64,000 nt of DNA from Cyanoderma ruficeps (lineage: Eukaryota > Chordata > Aves > Passeriformes > Timaliidae): NCBI GenBank assembly GCA_008694505.1, contig VZDJ01000063.1, positions 2,189,770 through 2,253,769 on the forward strand, given 5' to 3'. Positions 1 through 13,861 of the stretch are shown in pieces; position 1 is the first letter of the stretch; each line of letters opens with the position of its first letter. The notes under the pieces are model-generated. The model made no database searches. It was not told the origin of the DNA and saw nothing but the letters and a program-made list of their open reading frames with translations. Made by a program: the position numbers and the translations under genes.

Positions 1-810
1 AGCAGGAGCAAGACTCTGCATGTTCCTTGCAGGCTGTGGAGAGCAATCCTGGCCTGAGTGTTCCTCTTGCACGCTCTGAACAAAGTAAAAAGCAATAAAA
101 GCAATCCTTGGGCGTGCAGGATCTCCTCTCTTCTGGTGGCTGTTGTCTTCCTGCGTCCTGGAGCTGGGATTGAGCTGAAATGAGCTGATCTGGTTGCTGG
201 CACCGAGAGCAGCCATCAGTTAGTGTGGCCAGTCCTGCAGTTGGTAAATAAGCCTTTGTTTTCATCTGCATTTGAAGGGAGAAAAAAATACTAATCAGCC
301 TGGTGAGACAGCGCCTTCAGTTTCTTACTGCTATTGTTCAAATTAATAGAAATCTCATTTATCTCCTTCTGGTGATATATGTCCCTGGAGAGCAAGGTCA
401 TGGCAAATGATAGAAATGAATGAATAGGGGAGATGGGAAATATGATCTGAAATTCCTGCAGGCTCGCTCATCTCGCACCCTCCGTGTGTCAGGGGAGCCT
501 GGATTTACGTCACTGTGCCTTACATAAGGATCTATAATGTGATAGCTCCCGAGGTTGTGTGGGTCTGGGGAGGCTCCTGTGTAATTGGTTCAGTATGTGC
601 TCAGCTCTCGTGGACGGCTCTGCAGCCACATGCAAGGCTTGCTGCTCAGGAACCTTCATCCAACCCTAATGTATTTTTTTTTTCCTTATAACATCACCAT
701 TTTCTTTGATGTTTCAGCTGTTGCAGGTGTCTTACATGGTTCAAAATGCATAAGTGGGGAAGAATGCAGTTAAGGTGTAAATCAGCTCCCTAAAGCTGAG
801 CGCTCGATAT

Positions 811-1233
811 TTCACAGAATCCCAGGATCACTGAGGCTGGAAAAGCCTTCCAGGACCATCGAGTCCCAGCTGTGCCCAATGCCCACCTTGTCACCAGCCC
901 AGAGCACTGAGTGCCACATCCAGTCCTTCCTGGGACACCTCCAGGGAACCTCCCTCCCTGGGCAGCTCCTTCCAAGCCTGAGCACCCTTTCCATGGAGAA
1001 ATTCCCCCCGGTGTCTACCCTGAGCCTCCCCTGGCTCAGCCTGAGGCCGTTCCCTCTCCGCCATGTCCCTGTTCCCTGTTCCCAGAGCCCGACCCCCCTG
1101 GCTGTCCCCTCCTGTCAGGGACTTGTGCAGAGCCACAAGGTCCCCCCTGAGCCTCCTTTTCTCCAGGCTCAGCCTCTTTCCAGCTCCTTCAGCCACTCCT
1201 GGGGCTCCAGACCCTTCCCCAGCTCCCTTCCCT
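811..1233 (-). mobile_element. CR1 LINE 3' fragment
   Basis: On the minus strand this reads as the 3' end of a chicken-repeat-1 element: GGAGCTGGGGAAGGGTCTGG near its 5' side, then the GTTGGAAAAGGC-type segment and a tail ending in GATTCTGTGAA. It is truncated at the 5' end, as usual for CR1, and carries no usable ORF. Confidence 0.85.
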
Positions 1234-1940
1234 GCACACAAAAGCAAGGAAATAATTTGGGTAGATGATGATATCAAGTGTGAATAAGCAAGGCAGTGTT
1301 TTTGGATTGCTGCACTTTTCTACGGTTTCTTGTGCAGCTGCAATAAATCCCTTGCCCAGGACCAGTCAGTCGCTTGTTAAATGAACTTCCCACCTCTCCT
1401 TCTCCAGGCGCTCCAGACACACTCTGGACATGTCCTGACCAATGTGCACGTCCCCAAAAAGGCAGAATTGCAGATGAAGACTCGATGCAGAAGGGCTGTG
1501 CCTAATCCCTTGCAGGTTTTGGGGCACACTCGGTGTTCTGGCTGCAGGGCTGGGTGCGGGCGGGCGCTGCCGGGCCTGACATTTGTGTGGTGGTCTTGTG
1601 ATAGTCCAGGTTTAGAAGGCAGGCAGCTTGTTTTACTGGGCAGTCACCCAATGGCTGTACAGTATGAGCTGCTGGCTGCAGTCCCCTCTGACTGTACAGC
1701 CCAGGCAGGAGGGCTTGAAGCTCTGGAGCTCTGGGGCTGTGTAAAAAACTGTGTGTGAAAAACCTGCCCTGCACTGGCTGTGTGTTCTCAGGGGTGGAGC
1801 AGGCTCACTCCTCAAGATGGGACCCTCGTCATCCTCATGATAGGAAGGAGTCACTTCAAGTTGCATCTGGACTCTGAATTTTATTGTGGTTTTGTGTGGA
1901 TGTGCAGGAGGACAAAAAACCTGCTTTCTAAATGATGCTG

Positions 1941-2356
1941 AGATGCTGGAGCACGTCCAGAGAAAGGCAGTGGAGCTGAGGAAGGGTCTGGAGCCCCAGG
2001 AGCTGGGAAAGGGAGCAAATGAGCTCAGCAGGGACCTTCTGGCTCTGCACAACTCCCTGAGGACGGTGCAGCCAGGTGAAGGTCAGACTCTGCTCCCAGG
2101 GAACAGGGACAGGATGAGAGGAAACAGCCCCAAGTTGTGCCAAGGGAAATTTAGATATGAAGGAAAATTTCTTCACCGAAAGCATTGTCCAGCCCTGGAA
2201 CAGCTGCCCAGGGCAGTGATGGACTCCCCATCTCTGGAGGTGTTTTAAAGCCACGCAGATGTTGCACCTGGGGACATGGGTTGGTGGTGGTGGCCTTGGC
2301 AGTGTCATTGGACTGATCTTAGAGGGCTTTTCCAACCTAAACAATTCTGTGATTCC
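1941..2356 (+). mobile_element. CR1 LINE 3' fragment
   Basis: Plus-strand CR1 3' end. Recognisable blocks are the GGAGCACGTCCAGAGAAAGG start, GAACAGGGACAGGATGAGAG, the GGAACAGCTGCCCAGGGCAG block and the ending CCAACCTAAACAATTCTGTG. Degenerate, with no coding capacity. Confidence 0.87.
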
Positions 2357-3372
2357 GAGGCAGCAGGACGGACTGAGACCTTTATTTGCCGAGGCAGGGG
2401 TGGTGGTGGTCTGTTCCTTACACAGCACCTTTCTGGGCTGCCATTTTCAGTTAAGAGTTCTTGAAACAAAGTCCTGCAAGGGAAATGAAGCCCTGCCTTG
2501 GCAGCCCTGCTGTCTGATCTTTGGTAAGTGCAGATGTGCATCTTGGAACAATTTACTCCTGGTTGTGTTTAGGGCTACCAGAGTGACTGTTTATTCCCAC
2601 ATATGGAGCATGGTTTCAGAAGGTAATTTAAACAAATGGAGCGCCACTTCCAATTTTTCAGGCTTCTAGTTTAAGGAGCCAAAATTGTTCTCCTGGCTCC
2701 AGCTTGCCCACCCTGGCTGTATCAGTTCCCACATGGCCTGCCAAGTTTGCAGAGAACTATCTATGGTCCCTTTTCCCTTCTGAGGAGGGCAAAAAAATCC
2801 CTTGGCTGAGAATGGGCTTTGTTGGGACACGGGGCAGGGCAGGGGTGGGCAGGCTCTGGGCCACCCCTGGTGGTCAGGGAGAGCCCTGCCTGGGGCTGAC
2901 CCGTGCTGCTGCCCAGGTCACAGGGGTTTGGTGAGCCCCAGCTGTGCCTTTTCCTGTGTGAGGGGGTTAACAGCAGCCCTGATGTGCTCAGAGGCTCCCC
3001 GCTCCCGCTGGATGCTGCCAAGCAGTGTTAGCTCCTGCTGCTGCGCTTTGGGAAGGGTAGTCTGGGATCAGAGAGTGCCGTGGGCTGTGTGCACAAGGAA
3101 AACACACCTCTGCTTTGTGGCTGTTGGCACTGCAGAGTTCCCTTAATGCGTAGTTCTTTTGCTGTTCCATGGCTCTCACCGGGCTATTAGGTCTAGGCTA
3201 AGTGAAATGATTTAGTAGCACATCATCTTGTGCTTGCGAAAGTAAATATTTTTGTTCTAGTGAAAGCAAATGGAAACGTGTGGTCAGTGTCCCGGTGCAG
3301 CAAGTCCTGACCTGCTGCTTGGGAGAAATAGGAAATACTGCTGTGAGGGAAAAGGGATGTGTTTTGAGCTTG

Positions 3373-3391
3373 GTGTGTGTGTGTGTGTGTG
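3373..3391 (+). repeat. GT dinucleotide run
   Basis: About nine GT units in SIK3 intron 1; a simple microsatellite. Confidence 0.85.
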
Positions 3392-6300
3392 GAGGGGAGC
3401 AGTGCTGGTCAGAGGCCCTGGTGCACTCTCAGAGATGCACAGCAGTTCCCCAGGCATTTGCAGTGGCCAGGGGTCCGTCTCCTCTGTGCTGCTGTTACTC
3501 AGTGGTCCCATGAGCTGTGAGTACTCACTGCCTGCCCTGGGCTTTGTACACGTGGGACGGCTCAAATACCCAAAATTCAGACGCGCCAAGCTGTGTGCTG
3601 CAGACTTGGTTTAAGACCCCCAAACGGATCTGTAGGTTGGCTGTATTTGTTTGGTTTTTGTTTTCTTGCAGTTTCTGCACATATAAAAGAGGCTTTGTCC
3701 TCTGTGGGCCCTGAATTTCCCATGCACAAGGAGAGGCATTGAGAGAATTCCAGGCTGCGGCTTTGCTTCCACGTGCCCCTGCTGCATTTACCTGTATTTA
3801 GTGCGTGTCTCTGACTCAGTGTTTACTCTTCAGTATTTAAACATTCCCTAGAAATTAAATCTTTTAAGAACATTATTCTTCACACCAAGTACTTGTAGAA
3901 GCCCAGTTGTGCAATGCCTACGCTCATGTATTGGCTGCTGTCTCACTCCCTCAGAACAGGATTTATGGTGGCAAAGCAAAGCAGCAGCCACAATTAGAAT
4001 TTGGGTACTACAGCACTGAAGTGCTTTCAAAATAGCAGTGTCTGTGCTCCAAAAATACTCCATTGTCCCCTGCCTTGAGGAGAGCTGGTGACAGCCATGG
4101 TTACTTGTCACACGTGTTGGTGCCGAGGGCAGGATCTCCCTCTGAGGTCTCCGGGCACCTGAGCCCTTGGTGGTGCCTCTTGGCAGCAGGAGCAAGTTTG
4201 ATTTGCATAGATGGAGCAGCAGGGGTGAGAGTGACAGCCATTGCTGTTTGATCTTTGGCCCTTTGCCACGTGCTGTCACCAACCTGGGGCTAATGGCCCT
4301 GTGTGACATTTGGGAGCCTCGCTGGGGTGATTAGTGGGATGCTCCAGTTGCCCCGTCCAGACGTGGGTTCATTCCTCAGGGTGCAGCTTGCACAGGAGGT
4401 GAATCATGAGGCTGAGGTGCATCCTCTGCCGTGGAGGAACACCCAGCCCGTGTCACAGGTCGCTGTCCTGCGTGTGAGCCGGGCTCTGGGGTGCCTTTGC
4501 AGCCCTGGCACAGGGCAGTGTCTGGGTGCCCTTTTGCTCACACCGTGCTGTGCCACGCAGCCCTGAGAGCCCGGGGTTGGATCATGCTTTGGCTTTGAAG
4601 TAGGTTTTCAGCTCCTGAGTGCGTAATCTGTGGGTTTAAGTCGTTTCTGCTGATAAGGGAAATCAGATACCCTTGTTGGAAGTGGCTTGTAGGCTTCTCC
4701 AGTGTTGTAATTCAGTTCCGTGCCCAAGTGAAAGGTGATTCTTTAACAAGTTGGTCCGTGCACTTACTGCTGTGGGAGATCCTTCTGTCAAGCTTGCTTT
4801 GTTATGAAACAAATTCAAATTTCAGGCAAATCTTTGTGGTTTTGGGGGGAGCAGAAACTTCCTGAAGTTCCAAGAGGCAGCTCCTGTGTTCTGACATCAC
4901 TGGGAGGTCTTGATGGAAATGACTGCAAAGGTGTTTTGTCCTCAGCAAGCTGGAATGAGATTCCCTGATTCCCCCTTGCTAAAAGTGAAGGAATTGCTGC
5001 CTTCACTCAGGTAATACCGCTGTAGAACATCAGTTTATTTTAAGCCAGACTTTATGATCCAAGCTGCCAACCTTTCATCTTCCTTTGTGCTGTTACAAAC
5101 TCTGCTGAGGGCAGGCTGGAGGCTGGGGGCAGCCAGTGCTGCTCCCACCTCACTGGGGGTAAATCTGTGTGCTAAAGCTGGCACAGTTTGGTTTGCTTCT
5201 CCTGCAAAGCCTGGGCAAGATGAGGGTGAGGAAGGGACTCTGCATGGCTTGGATGTGGTTTATCTTGGCTGTTGAGGGTTAATGTGTTGAAGCCTGCATT
5301 CCTCGCAGTTTCGCTTTTGGCTTCTCTTTCTAAAAATTTCCACTCCATTTCATAACAGTTCTGGAGTGAGGGGTGGTTATACTCGGGAACCTTTGAGTCT
5401 GAAAATGTTCCGTGTAATCGGGGGCTGGAGGCAGCCACAGTTGTTTTCAGGCCCAGGGGAACCGGTCTTCCTGACAATAACATTAACCCTCCCTAAATCA
5501 GCTAATTGAAGGATTTTTAATTAAATTAAGGGGTGGGGATGGTAAATAGAAGCCGTGGTTTTGAGAAGAAAATTGCTTTCTGCTGTAGTCTTGTGACTGA
5601 TGAAAATTCTGATGTTTGAAGCTGAAAAGTAGTGTCTCACTAGTTTGATCATTTCTATTGCTTTTGGAGCCAAACTCAGACTCCAGTGACTGGGTTTTGT
5701 GGCACGTAACAAACATCATTATTGATGGAGGAGTGTCTGAGAGGCAAACTACAGCCTTCCAAAACTCTGTGTGCACACAAAGGCTGGATTCAAAATTTTG
5801 AGTGTAACAACTGCACTGACTTTGTACTGCAAGTACTTTGGGTGTATCCTGATAGTTCTGCCTCCCAGGCTGATAACCCGAGCTGGAGTATCTTTGCCAG
5901 GCTGCACTGCAGCATGACAAACTTTCCTGAGACTCAGTGCCTTCATCAGTGTCTCTACAAGACATCTTGTGACAGGGCCACTGCTTGTTTGTTCCCATAG
6001 AAACTGCCATCTGATCGTGGCAAATGCACAAAGGCTCCTGCTGCAAACGCAGCATCTAAAAATTCCTCAGTGTATCATCTAGATCTGGCATCGTGCTTTA
6101 TTCCTCACTTCCCTGGCAAAATCTCAGCCCCTTCCCGCTCAGTGCGCTCCAGGACCTGTGGTGTTAATGCAATTGGCACCTTGAAAATAATCCTAGAACT
6201 AAAGGTGGTGGTGTCACCTCCTAATTGTGATCTCAGGTGCTGGCAAGGGAACAGTGTTTGCAGTCTCTGCCAGCAGCAGGATGATGCACATGGAAATCAT

Positions 6301-6654
6301 AAATACCGAGAAAAAGGCATTTGATGCATTTGAAATCTTAGATATTGGGGACAAAAATTCTTTTTCTGCAAGTGTGTGGCTGTTGCTTTTGATTTGTTTT
6401 GAATATCTATAATAGCTAGTTTGACTTTAGTATAGAAAAGCCCCAACGCTTACAGGGTTAGGGAAATATCTGTGCAAGTCTACTTCAGGGTGCAGAATCC
6501 CATATTCCCAAACGGACTGATGGCAGATGAAGAGGAACAGTGATTCCTTCCGTCCTGTCTGTCACTCCAGATTTTGTGTGGCCATCCCAGCGTGGTATTT
6601 AACGCTCCTGCAGCCTTCTCCCTGAAGCAGGAGCTGTTCCAGCGGTGCCTGTAG

Positions 6655-6855
6655 CTGCACACGATGTACGTGCCCACTGCAGCTCCCGTGCATGCTGGCG
6701 TCGCTGCACACGATGTACGTGCCCACTGCAGCTCCCGTGCATGCCGGCGTCGCTGCACACGATGTACGTGCACACTGCAGCTCCCGTGCATGCCGGCGTC
6801 GCTGCACACGATGTACGTGCCCACTGCAGCTCCCGTGCATGCCGGCGTCGCTGCA
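6655..6855 (+). repeat. 49-bp minisatellite, four copies
   Basis: Copies start at 6655, 6704, 6753 and 6802, exactly 49 bp apart, with a five-base partial at 6851. Each begins CTGCACACGATGTACGTG and holds GCAGCTCCCGTGCATG. Copies differ at only a few positions, so the array is young. The unit is not a multiple of three, so the long frames across it are artefacts. Confidence 0.95.
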
Positions 6856-7145
6856 GAGCCCGGCCTCCTCCCAGGAATGTGGGCAGGATCCGGAGCAGGA
6901 GCCCAGCAAGGAGCCACCACCACCAACGGGCTGCGGCCAGGAGCAGGGAACGGGCTGCTGGGGCTGAGTGAAAGGGATTGTTATATGGGATGACAGATTC
7001 CTCTGGAGCTTGTTGCTGTTTGCAGAAGGGAAGCCAAGACATTGGTGCTTAATATCTTCCAGAAGTCCTTGGCTTTAACCCTTACGGAGCCTCAGGAAAT
7101 CAACTGGAAGTCGGTGCAAAGGCTCCCTGTGGCTCTGGCAGCTTG

Positions 7146-7424
7146 TCCCAGGCAACCAGCAACGGGATGAGAGGACCTGATTGCCCCAAGCTGTGCCAGG
7201 GGAGGGTCAGGTTGGACATCAGGAGGAATTTAGTCACAGAAGGGGTTGTTCAACATTGGAAGGGGCTGCCCAGGGAGGTTTGGAGTCCCCATCCCTGGAG
7301 ACATCCAAGGAATGACTGGATGTGGCACACAGTGATATGGGCTGGGTGACAAGGTGGGGATTGGGCACAGGTTGGACTCAATGATCCTGAAGGTCTTTTC
7401 CAGCCCAAATGACTCTGTGATGGT
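7146..7424 (+). mobile_element. CR1 LINE 3' fragment
   Basis: Starts with the CCAGGCAACCAGCAACGGGA block, passes through GGGGCTGCCCAGGGAGGTTT and GGGCACAGGTTGGACTCAAT, and ends in GACTCTGTGATG. Same subfamily style as the copies at 8181 and 28488. Confidence 0.87.
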
Positions 7425-8180
7425 GCTGCACATCCTGGTGCAGTGCCAGGTGCTTTCCCAGGATGCAGTTTATGGCAGGAGGATTTCTGTGGTGCACGGC
7501 AGGCTGGGGAGCCCAGCCAAGGACGCTCCTGCTGCGTGTGTTGGTTTTGTCATTAAAAAAAAGCCATTTTCTGTCATCAAAAAATAGCTACTCTTGTGCT
7601 GCACCAGTGCTGGGTGCTCCATACCTGTTAGACACTAGTGAGGTGAGGTATTCCCTCGCAGATCTCTTGGTCCAAGTGGTGTTCTTTGCAGGATAAGCAT
7701 TGCTTAAAAAAAATCCAAACCCTAACGTACAGTGTGTTCTCAACACATCACTTCACGCACACCAGCTTCTAAATATCCTTATTTCTGAGCTTTGTTATTT
7801 TATAATCCAGTAATTCAAACCTGCCTCCGACTGCACACTCTGTACCTGAAATGCACTATTTTTCCCTGTCACTTGCATTTTTAGGTCACGACTGAATTAG
7901 AGCAAAATGACAATCCGGGGAACTTTGTATAACACTTTCAAAACCTGCTTGCTGTAATATCCTGGCAGCTTTTTTAAAGACTTGTCTTGATGTTTGAGCC
8001 AGGCCTTTCCCATGAAAGCTGGCAGGTCGACTCCATGTCTCGTGGCCCCTCTGCTCCCGGGGATGGTCTCTGCTGGGGCTCTGTTCCACAGCAGCATTCC
8101 TGATGCATCTCCTGCTGTCACAGATTTCTTCCCGCGTGCAAATACATTTCCAAAACTCCGCTGCTAAGCAACTCTCTCCA

Positions 8181-8450
8181 AGGCTGGAGAGTAAGGCATG
8201 AGGAGCAGCTGAGGGAGCTGGAGGGGCTCAGCCTGGAGAAGAGGAGGCTTGGAGGGACCCTCTCATTCTGTACAAATTCCTGGCAGGTGCTGGAAGGAGC
8301 TGCCCAGGGAGGAGGTGGAATCCCTGAGGTGCCCAAGGAAGGACTGGATGTGGCCCTCAGTGCTCTGGGCTGGTGACAAGGTGGGGATTGGGCACAGGTT
8401 GGATTCAATGACCTCAGAGGGCTTTTCCAACCTCAGTGGTTCTGGGATTC
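8181..8450 (+). mobile_element. CR1 LINE 3' fragment
   Basis: Contains GGGGCTCAGCCTGGAGAAGA, the typical mid-3' CR1 segment, then GAGCTGCCCAGGGAGGAGGT and GGGCACAGGTTGGATTCAAT, ending in GGTTCTGGGATTC. Part of the segment between these blocks is missing compared with longer copies. Confidence 0.87.
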
Positions 8451-11400
8451 AGTGGCAATCTTGGGAGAGCTTTGGAGGCAGAATCCTGCATGGAGGTCAG
8501 TTGCAGTGTTCAGCTGACATCTCCGGAAATAATACTGACAAATAGGTGTTCAAGATGCTGCTAAATTGAACTGTATTTGTTTCCATGGGATGTTTAGGCT
8601 GCAGTGCCTGAATTGAGGGGAGAGCAGTTAAGCAAGTGGTTTGAACGGGTGACCTGGACTGGAACGGGAGCAAGGGGGGCGAGTGTCCTCCCAGAATTTG
8701 ATTCACCTCTTGACTTTGCCTGCCTGCAGGTGGCTGGGAGGCTGAGCTGTAGCTCAAGCAGGAGTCCAGTCAGGCCTGAGCAGAACTGCCGTGTTCCCAT
8801 CTGCTGTCACAGAGGCTGGAGCTGAGCCTCCTTGGCCGAGCAGTGGAGCTTACGTGACCAGGCTCTGCCTTTTCACATCACGTTTCTTAGTTAACCACTT
8901 TGCATCGATTTAAATGCACCTCCACGAGCTTCTGCACTGGTTTAAGTGCATTTAAAAACCGGTTTTAATTATCAAGTGCAGTCTTTGTGTAGTAAGTGCC
9001 AAGAGTGCTTTTAATTTGCATGGAAGCCATGGAGGTAGTGCCGCAGACTGTCAGCAGATCGTGGGGCTGCACCACAGCCGTGTTCAGGGCTCAGCCTTCA
9101 TTCCTTTCCCCCAGCATTGTCCTGTTACATCCCACTAGAATTCCTGCTAATGCTGCAAGCAGGAGCTTTTACAACCTGCCTTTTGCCTCAGCCTCTCTTC
9201 CTTTGTCTTAAGCTGATGTTTAATACTAATTTTTAAACATTCTGCATTTATAGTCCAGGTTTGGAGGAGTGTGATGAACTGACCTCCCAGGCATGCTGCT
9301 CTTAGTGCCTGCTCTCTGTGGATGGGCATGGGGACATGTTTCAGGGTAGCAGAACTCACTGTAGACTGTCATTTGTCCATCCTCACCAGGATAAATAATT
9401 TTCCATACCACCTCTAATTCACGTCCTGACTCCTGTGAAGTTCTCAGCCTTGCATCTGGGAAGCATTACAGGAATTTTACAAGGCTTCTGAACTAAAAAC
9501 AAATTACTGGCATAAATGTCAGCTGAAGCTGTTGGGGCTGGAGGGGTTTTCTCCTGTAACAGAGTGTGGAATGAAAAGACAGAGAGGTCGGTGGGAATGC
9601 AGACACGGCACGGTGTGAAGGCAGTGGAATTCAGCAGACAGGAATGGTGTGGCTATCCCGTGCTGTGTTTGAGGTGGTTAGGTGTGGCTACCTGCAGTCT
9701 GCTGTGCTGAGACTTGCTCTGCCTTCGGCTCAATCCTCTGCAGTCTCTTGCTGTAGCCCAGGAGAAAAAGGCAGCGCTGGCAGGGGCCAGGAGATTCAGT
9801 GTCTGACCAGAACTTTAAAAAGCTCTGGAAATCTTGTCATTAAGAAGGATAAGGGCTAGAAGTAGATGTGGTGTAGCTTAAGGGATTCCTGTGCTTAAGC
9901 TGTGGGTGGCTGACCTCCTTGGTGGCTGCCTGCTCCTCTGAGTCTTGGTCAGCCTGAAGCTCAGGGAACTTGCTGAGCAGCCATCAGGTTTTGTGGGGAT
10001 ATGTGGTAATTCCATACATCCTGGACGGGCTCTCCCAGCCCCGTGTGGAGTACTGTGGCCTGTCCTTGTGCTCGGCCTCTTCCCGGGTCTGTGTTTGCAG
10101 CCCCAGGTGGTGATTCACGGAGCGCAGCACCTCCCGGTTGGAGGTTCTTTGTGCACCAGGATGGTTTGTTTATCTAATTGGCATCTCCAGCTCCCTCTCC
10201 CGTGCCTTTCTCTGCAATCCCAAAGCCCTTGATGCTGTTCAGCGTGCTCTGATGTAGTGTCTGTCAGCCAGGGCAGGTAACTCCAAGTCTCTGTTGTTTC
10301 CCGCTGTTGCCCCAGGTGATGAAATAATGAGAAGCTCTCCAGGAGGGTTTGGGACCTGGCATCCAGGTAAGTGTGACAAGTAGAGCTCTAGCAATGTGAC
10401 CAAGCTTCCTCGTGGCTTGCAGGACATTGTTTCTCCCTCGCTGTGGCTGAACGTGGCAGAATTTACCTGTCATCCCCTGCAGCCTCCAGAATGGGAAGGA
10501 GTTTGCATTTGGGATTAAGTCACCATTGAACTGGCATTGAGGCTGCTGCTGTGAAGCAGCAAGTGTCTGGTGGGGGGCACTCGCCTCTTGGACCTTTTTG
10601 ATGGCTTCTGTTGCAAGAGAGAAGCTGCAGCTGCTGGCATAGGAGAAATGCAGGACTGGGAAAGGAGGAATGCAGCGTGGATAAAGGCTGGGATCCTTGG
10701 GAGTGTTATAGATGACCTTTTTGTCCTGTGACCTTTGTAAGCTGTTGTACATGCCCCGAAATGATGAGATTTTCATACCTGGGTGTAGCTGGTTCTCTGA
10801 GGCGTGGATGTGAATGTGGGGTTTGTGCTTTGGCCACCGAAATCCCAGCTGTGTTCCCTCTGGGACGAGGAAAGGTCACAGCAGAGCACGGCGCTCACAC
10901 AAGCCGGGTATTAACGCTGCAGCCGGCCAAGAGGATTTGGATGTATTGACTTTTCTCATAACACCATCAGTATTTTCTTCACCTTGTGCAAGACACAAGT
11001 CCCTGCATTGATTGTGCAGAGGGATGTGGACAAGGTGAGAACTTCCTTCCTGAGCAAATGCAGCTCCTCTGTGCACATCTTCGTCCACAGTTTCCTGCTT
11101 TCAGTTGCTGCCAATATTTGCATTTGTGCCACCTCCAAAAGCCACTGATGTTGCTGCAGACTGGCCTGGTTTTATTTGCTGTATCACTTTGACTTAGGGA
11201 GGTTCTTCTGGTTAGTCAATTCCGAGGAGAAGATGCCCTTGTGTTGCCCATGAGCTTGCCAAGAGAAGTCTGGGAATCGGCAGCGTTGGTGCTTCCTTTT
11301 TGTCGAGCTCCTTCTTATGACTAAAACCTGTACAAATCGCCTGTTTGCATGGAGAGGCCTCACTTTTGGTGACCCCAAACACACCAGCAGGCTTGTGCTG

Positions 11401-13861
11401 ACAGCTTGCCTGGGAAACATGTGCCTCTGCCATCGGGGTGTCCATACGGAAGCACGGCGTTCCTGTGGAGTGACATCCACCCAGCCGAGCTCCCGAAAAG
11501 GACACGACCTGCAGCAGCCTGGAGTTCACGTTGTGTTTTTATCACAGCCGTGTGTCCATATGCCAGCTGAGGGCCTCTGTGTGTGGCTCTCATACGTATC
11601 TGCAGTGTGTCCTTCCTTATCCCTCTGTTTTTCCCCCTTCTCCCTTGTGATTCTGGTCTCTGCTGCTGGAGTTCCCCTGTGCAGCTCCTGTATCTGCTTA
11701 CAGGAGTGATTTTTACCCCTCCAGCAGCTGCTTAATCCAAACAGGCCGTGTTCCCGAGCTTCCCAAGTGTTTGTGGCAGGCAGGAGCAGCTGGGAGGAGT
11801 TGTTCCCTGTCAGCCCCTCTGACAGCTCACACTGTCAGCCCAGTAAGGCTGCGGTGGACAGAGAGGAGAGGGCTCCTTTGCTAACTGCAAACGTGGGAGG
11901 AATTCAGGTGGATCAGCCTTCTCCAGGTTTATTTGTTTATTCAGGGACCCTCTGTGGTGGCAGGTCTCTCTGTGGGCCCTGTGCCCTCGGGGTGACATGG
12001 GAGCAGTGCTGCAGGGACACCTCCACCCGTGGCAGAGGACACCCAGTGACTGTTTACTGAGCGTTCTCCAGGAGGAATCTGGAGCAGGAGGACTCTGCGG
12101 GACAGTTCTAGGAAATGTCTTGCTCCCAAATAAACATGTTGATTTTCTGAATGCAGTCGGTTTGCCGGTGCCATCTGTTGGCTCCCATTCCATGGAGGAG
12201 ATCCGTGCTGATTTACAGGAATGCCGCTGCCATAATGACACTTTTACAGTGATCACCGATCAGACCGAGCACATGGGCTCCTTTTGGAAGGAGAGGGGTT
12301 TTCTGATTTTCACTCAGGCCACTGCAGAAACAACTGAACTGAAAGGGAAATGGTGATTTCTTTATGGAATGATCACTTATGGAAGAAATTTTGTTTATCA
12401 TTAAATTGTAATTAGATCCAAGCAGATGCATGGCATGAAGGAGGAGATTTTAGCCCAGGCCAGAGTCTCTGGCTTGTTCCTTTGTTCACAGCACAGAAAT
12501 ACAAGGAAGCAGAGTCCCATGGCTCCTTTCCACTGAAAACAGACCGTGCTTCCACCTCTTTCTCTCCCAGAGCCTTTCCAAGCAGCTGGAGCAGTGCAGG
12601 GCACAGTGGCTGTCCTCCCCCTGCCCATCCGCCTGGGCACCCAGCAGCTCATTTCCCTTCCTGTTGGCAGGGCACTGTGGATTCAAGGAAGTCTGTCTGG
12701 GTTATTATCCACACTCAGATGAGAAACAAGACATACATATAAATTTTAACTCCTGCAAGTTGATATTCTCCTCTCTCCTATTCCAAGCCTTGTGCCTCAT
12801 TTCAGAGCCCTTCACCTTGGCCTATTTAGCTCTGGTGGCTGCCAGATTTGAAAATCTGGTATCTGAGAGCAAAATAGGAATTTATGCTGTTGTTTATGTT
12901 ACACTTTGGGAACTTTAGGAGAATCCTGTGAGTTTGAGAGCAAGAATTGTCAAGGCTCCATGTGCTGGGCTGAAGGAAGCTCAGGGTGCTCCGGGCAGAG
13001 GAGCAGCCAGGGCTCCTCCCCAGGGGCTCACAGCACTGGGCATTTTGGGGTGCACTGAAGCCAGCTTGCTGCCTTGGCCTGACATGTGCCTTCTGTCCCT
13101 CCTGCCCTCCCGTGGGACGCAGTGGGGTGTGCTGGTATCAGGGGTAAGCGTGTGCTCCCTTCTGGCCTTCCAGAGTTTCGGTGCCCCTCCTTCCCTTTCC
13201 CAGCTACCCCTTCTGCTTTCATGTGGTTGAAATTTCCACTCCTCCCCACAAGGCTTTTGCCTGGCGTGCACATACACTCAGCACGGCTTTAGGATCACAG
13301 GAGTTACAGAGCAGTGTTCAGCTGAGGTGCACCAGGAGAAGAAAAATCTGGAAAAACAAAGGGTGAGCCACCTGGCTTTGGAGTGCAGGGCCTCCACAGT
13401 GACCTGCAGGTGTCAGTTTGAGCACTTTACCTGCTCTCCACCAATTGTTTTAGCAACTTGTCATTTCTCCCCAATAACAATTCCTTCTTCAAATTACTAG
13501 TGCAAGTTTTACTTGGATGCAAGAAGGAATAAATGAACTGTTTACAAGTGGTGGGAACATTTTGTTAATTGGTAGCAGCATGCATGCTCCAGGCTTGGCA
13601 TTTATCCTCCTGCCTGTAAGCTTCATTAACTTCTGATAAAAGAATAGTTAATTTCTCAGACTCCTTTTTTAGAGTATTTCATTGTTTGAGAATTTAGATC
13701 ATGGTTTTCTTCCACTTCTACTTGTGCCTGAATTTGTGCTTTACTTAATGATGTTTAGTCTTCCTCTCTATTTTATGTGCTGTTTGTAAGCATGAGGGAA
13801 TGCACTCGATTTTGGGGCTTGGAGTTTATTTTAACTACCTGGAACGGATTCTTTTTGCATA

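Noticed and set aside
6655..6855. CRISPR-like array
   Set aside because: Units abut with no unique spacers and the host is a vertebrate nuclear genome; it is a minisatellite.
6480..7042. Repetitive-protein gene on the minus strand across the minisatellite
   Set aside because: The 49-bp unit is not a multiple of three, so all frames stay open only because the unit lacks stops; the repeated peptide is an artefact.
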